The position numbers were made by a program, and so were the translations under genes. Source: Marsupella aquatica (lineage: Eukaryota; Marchantiophyta). From it: 64,000 nt of DNA. Shown in pieces: positions 62,001 to 64,000 of this stretch. Within the stretch, counting starts at the first letter, position 1; every line of letters starts with the position of its first letter. The stretch lies in NCBI GenBank assembly GCA_973895155.1, contig OZ316891.1:9300001-9364000 (forward strand). The letters run 5' to 3'. Under the pieces are notes generated by a model, which saw nothing but the letters and a program-made list of their open reading frames with translations, ran no database searches and was not told where the DNA came from.

Positions 62001-63374
62001 AAAGTTAAATTAGAGAATCAAAGCCCTAACTTTGGAGCTTTTCTTCTACAAGAGTTTGAATTTGACTTTGATAGTTCTTATTAACATTAGGATCAGAGCA
62101 TCATTCCTGACATCATTCTGCTCCTAAATTTAATTAGCTTTCAATTGCTGAAATATTATGAAAAGATCTATGATTTTGAGACCTCAAGAGCACATAACAT
62201 GAGTGGAATTGCAAGTTTGAATTTCTTGATATGTGTATAAGACTTCTATTCCCTTTGACAACATATGGGGGTAAGTTCATGCAATGGAAGTAAGTTCATG
62301 TTGATGAACCGTTTGTGTCTGCTCTTGATCAAGATGTTGAAGTAAATAACTCTTGGAAAAACAATTGCGAATGCGGCTCTTTGCCTCTTCACTCTTCTCA
62401 ACAACCTAGCAAGTCTCAAAATTAAAAGCATTTTGGTAATTAACATTAGAACTTCAGTGCAACCTTTGCTAAGAGTTTTACAAGAAACTATTTACACAAT
62501 AATCTCATATCTATATAAAGATTCCATCAATGCCATAAATTGTTGACATTGTTGTAACTAGTAAGAAGGTTACCAACTAGTTTGCTAGTTCAAGGCATAC
62601 ATAACCAATTCTTGTAACAGCAACGGAAGGACTGAGGACACATGCAGTACCTTTGGAACATATTTATCTTCTCCGGTGAGTACTTCTGCGCTCACACCTG
62701 TCCTACGAATGTTCAGTGTCTGACTTCTCCCCCTTTGTTTCTGAAGGGCAACAACGCAAGAATCCAAAAGTGCAAAGATTTGCAATCAGGGTTAGCCACA
62801 AAAGTTGCATTCTCAACCTTTGTTTGTACAAATTTAATAGAAAACAAAATTTGTAGACTTTGTTAAAAGAACCAGCGCAGGGTTTTGAAATGTACATTTC
62901 AGGTACAGCCACAGATTGAAGTGTAAGATATAAAATCACACTAGTAGTCATACCATGCTTCAAGGTTCCCAAGACCCATATAATAAAGAAGACTCTTTGA
63001 GCAGACAAAGCAACATTCCAGAACATGCTTCAAGGCCCCAAGACCGTTTTAATGAGTAGGGCCTTTGAAGAGTAAAAATGACAGTTTATATCTTTGGAGA
63101 ATATTAAATTGAAATGTTGTCGATATATTTATCTCCAGCATTAACTAGTTTTAACCCAAAGATAATTTATATTCAAAACGTTGTCTTCAAAAAGTATCTA
63201 TCAGTTTTCCTAAGAATGAAATGTCAACCATCCTTGAACCCATTGAGCAAACAACCAATCAAAGAAATTTACAAGTGGAGAATTTGATGGGATTGCAGAA
63301 ATGCTCTTGGCCTTTGATTTGAGCTTCACATCCGCCACACCCATCATAATGTCACGACCCCCAGGTGAAGCCAT
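59035..63374 (-). CDS. PKAR: cAMP-dependent protein kinase type I regulatory subunit
   Basis: Exons from the 5' end: 63374-63273 (tentative), 62740-62651, 62405-62310, 61984-61895, 61492-61361, 60835-60713, 60229-60110, 59631-59473 and 59217-59035 (stop TGA). All joins are phase 0; the sum is 1095 nt (364 residues), close to animal RI (about 380). Order of parts: pseudosubstrate site RRTGVSAEV; KSEEAKSRI; first cyclic-nucleotide domain with QGEMGDYFYLLEQG and cassette FGELALLYNSPRAATVK; linker ILWAVDRLTFKAILM; second domain with EGAKGDKFYILVEGEAEA and cassette FGELALLNDAPRAATIT; then FKRLLGKLEDLL and a Pro-rich tail. Gly at the phospho-acceptor place marks a type I inhibitor rather than a substrate site. 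Both cassettes keep the Glu and Arg that bind the cyclic phosphate. No kinase domain follows, so it is not a cGMP-dependent kinase. The first exon (MASPGGRDIM) rests only on frame and splice signals. Confidence 0.92.
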
Positions 63375-64000
63375 GATGGATTGAATACCTTGTTTCAATA
63401 TACTAATGTGTTGTGTTCGTCCAAGACATCTTTGATAATAATGTTTCTATTCTCCAATGTGGATGTCAAGGTATTCAGGGTTTCTCTGTACTGGTCCTTT
63501 CAATCACAAGCACTGTTGAAAGGGTCCAATGCAACTTTTGAAGTCCAGATTTGCTACATTCTTAGAAACCCATGTCACCCTTTTATGTCACAAACAGGAT
63601 CATACATGTTTAGATTTCCCAACAGACCAGTCTTATCCTGTTGTTACCAATCCTTATGATAGAAAAGGAAACCTTTCACTCCAAACTAGCACAGTTTTGT
63701 TTGATATGAATCAAAAGAACCATGCCCCATTTTGAGCATCCTACATATTGTGTAAAAGGTAAAAGAGCTATTGTAGCAACCAACAAAATATATCCTAGCT
63801 TCCATAATATGCAAAGAGGGCCATCAGGTCATGGGAAGAGGGGTTGCGAGGGGGGATCTCGAAGCACTGCTCCATCAAGCCACCCTCTGCGCGCCTCTGC
63901 CTCTTTCACTGCAACATCAGTAACCTTGAACCAATCACATTGCAACCCCTACATTTGACTTTCACCATAAGCATTTCCCTTGCTCTAATTGCTGGCTTCA
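63375..64000 (-). promoter_or_regulatory. Upstream region of the PKA-R gene
   Basis: This should carry the leader and part of the promoter, and may hold an unseen upstream exon. The frame of the tentative first exon extends to an earlier ATG at 63398 (MKQGIQSI). No domain-bearing frame and no clear promoter element are visible. Confidence 0.35.

Noticed and set aside
1-64000. CRISPR array, operon or microbial island
   Set aside because: All genes are plant-type, several with spliceosomal introns; the tandem repeats lack the equal-length unique spacers of CRISPR.

Overview
This is a window of a plant nuclear genome. The genes are split by short GT-AG introns, and the products are plant-type: a MAP70 microtubule protein, a plastid DUF177 protein, a plastid type II peroxiredoxin and a plastid EMB506/AKRP-type ankyrin protein. 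An intact type I protein kinase A regulatory subunit gene argues against a flowering plant, because that family is not known from angiosperms but is known from streptophytes with motile sperm. About six genes in 64 kb, GA/CT-rich leader DNA and few intact transposons would suit a liverwort or similar seed-free land plant. The species is a guess from style, not something the sequence proves.

Layout. 1-6.2 kb: the 3' part of a WDR11-type WD40/TPR-like gene on the + strand, starting before the window. 6.2-29 kb: a long gene-poor stretch of decayed repeats, with several young tandem duplications (51, 203, 263, 57 bp periods), one LTR-like remnant with a primer-binding-site-like sequence, one element with CACTA-type inverted ends, and two GC-rich islands. 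29.4-32 kb: GC-rich then purine-rich upstream region of MAP70. 32-36.2 kb: complete MAP70 gene, + strand. 36.3-44.6 kb: no gene seen, several small tandem repeats. 44.6-46.7 kb: a minisatellite running up to the start of a two-exon plastid DUF177/YceD gene, + strand. 49.0-49.8 kb: intron-less plastid peroxiredoxin IIE, - strand. 50.2-50.5 kb: a possible small plastid-type ORF. 52.7-54.2 kb: intron-less ankyrin gene, - strand. 54.5-56.3 kb: two complex tandem arrays, one interrupted by a small transposon-like insertion. 59.0-63.4 kb: PKA regulatory subunit gene, - strand, at least nine exons.

The genes do not form a functional cluster. Three of the six are nuclear genes for plastid proteins (rRNA accumulation, peroxide removal, plastid development). 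The others serve vesicle traffic (WDR11), cortical microtubules (MAP70) and cyclic nucleotide signalling (PKA-R). The most notable item is the PKA regulatory subunit: it keeps a pseudosubstrate site and two complete cAMP-binding cassettes, but no dimerization/docking domain is evident. Exon limits were read by eye from splice consensus, frame continuity and family alignment from memory; no search was run.
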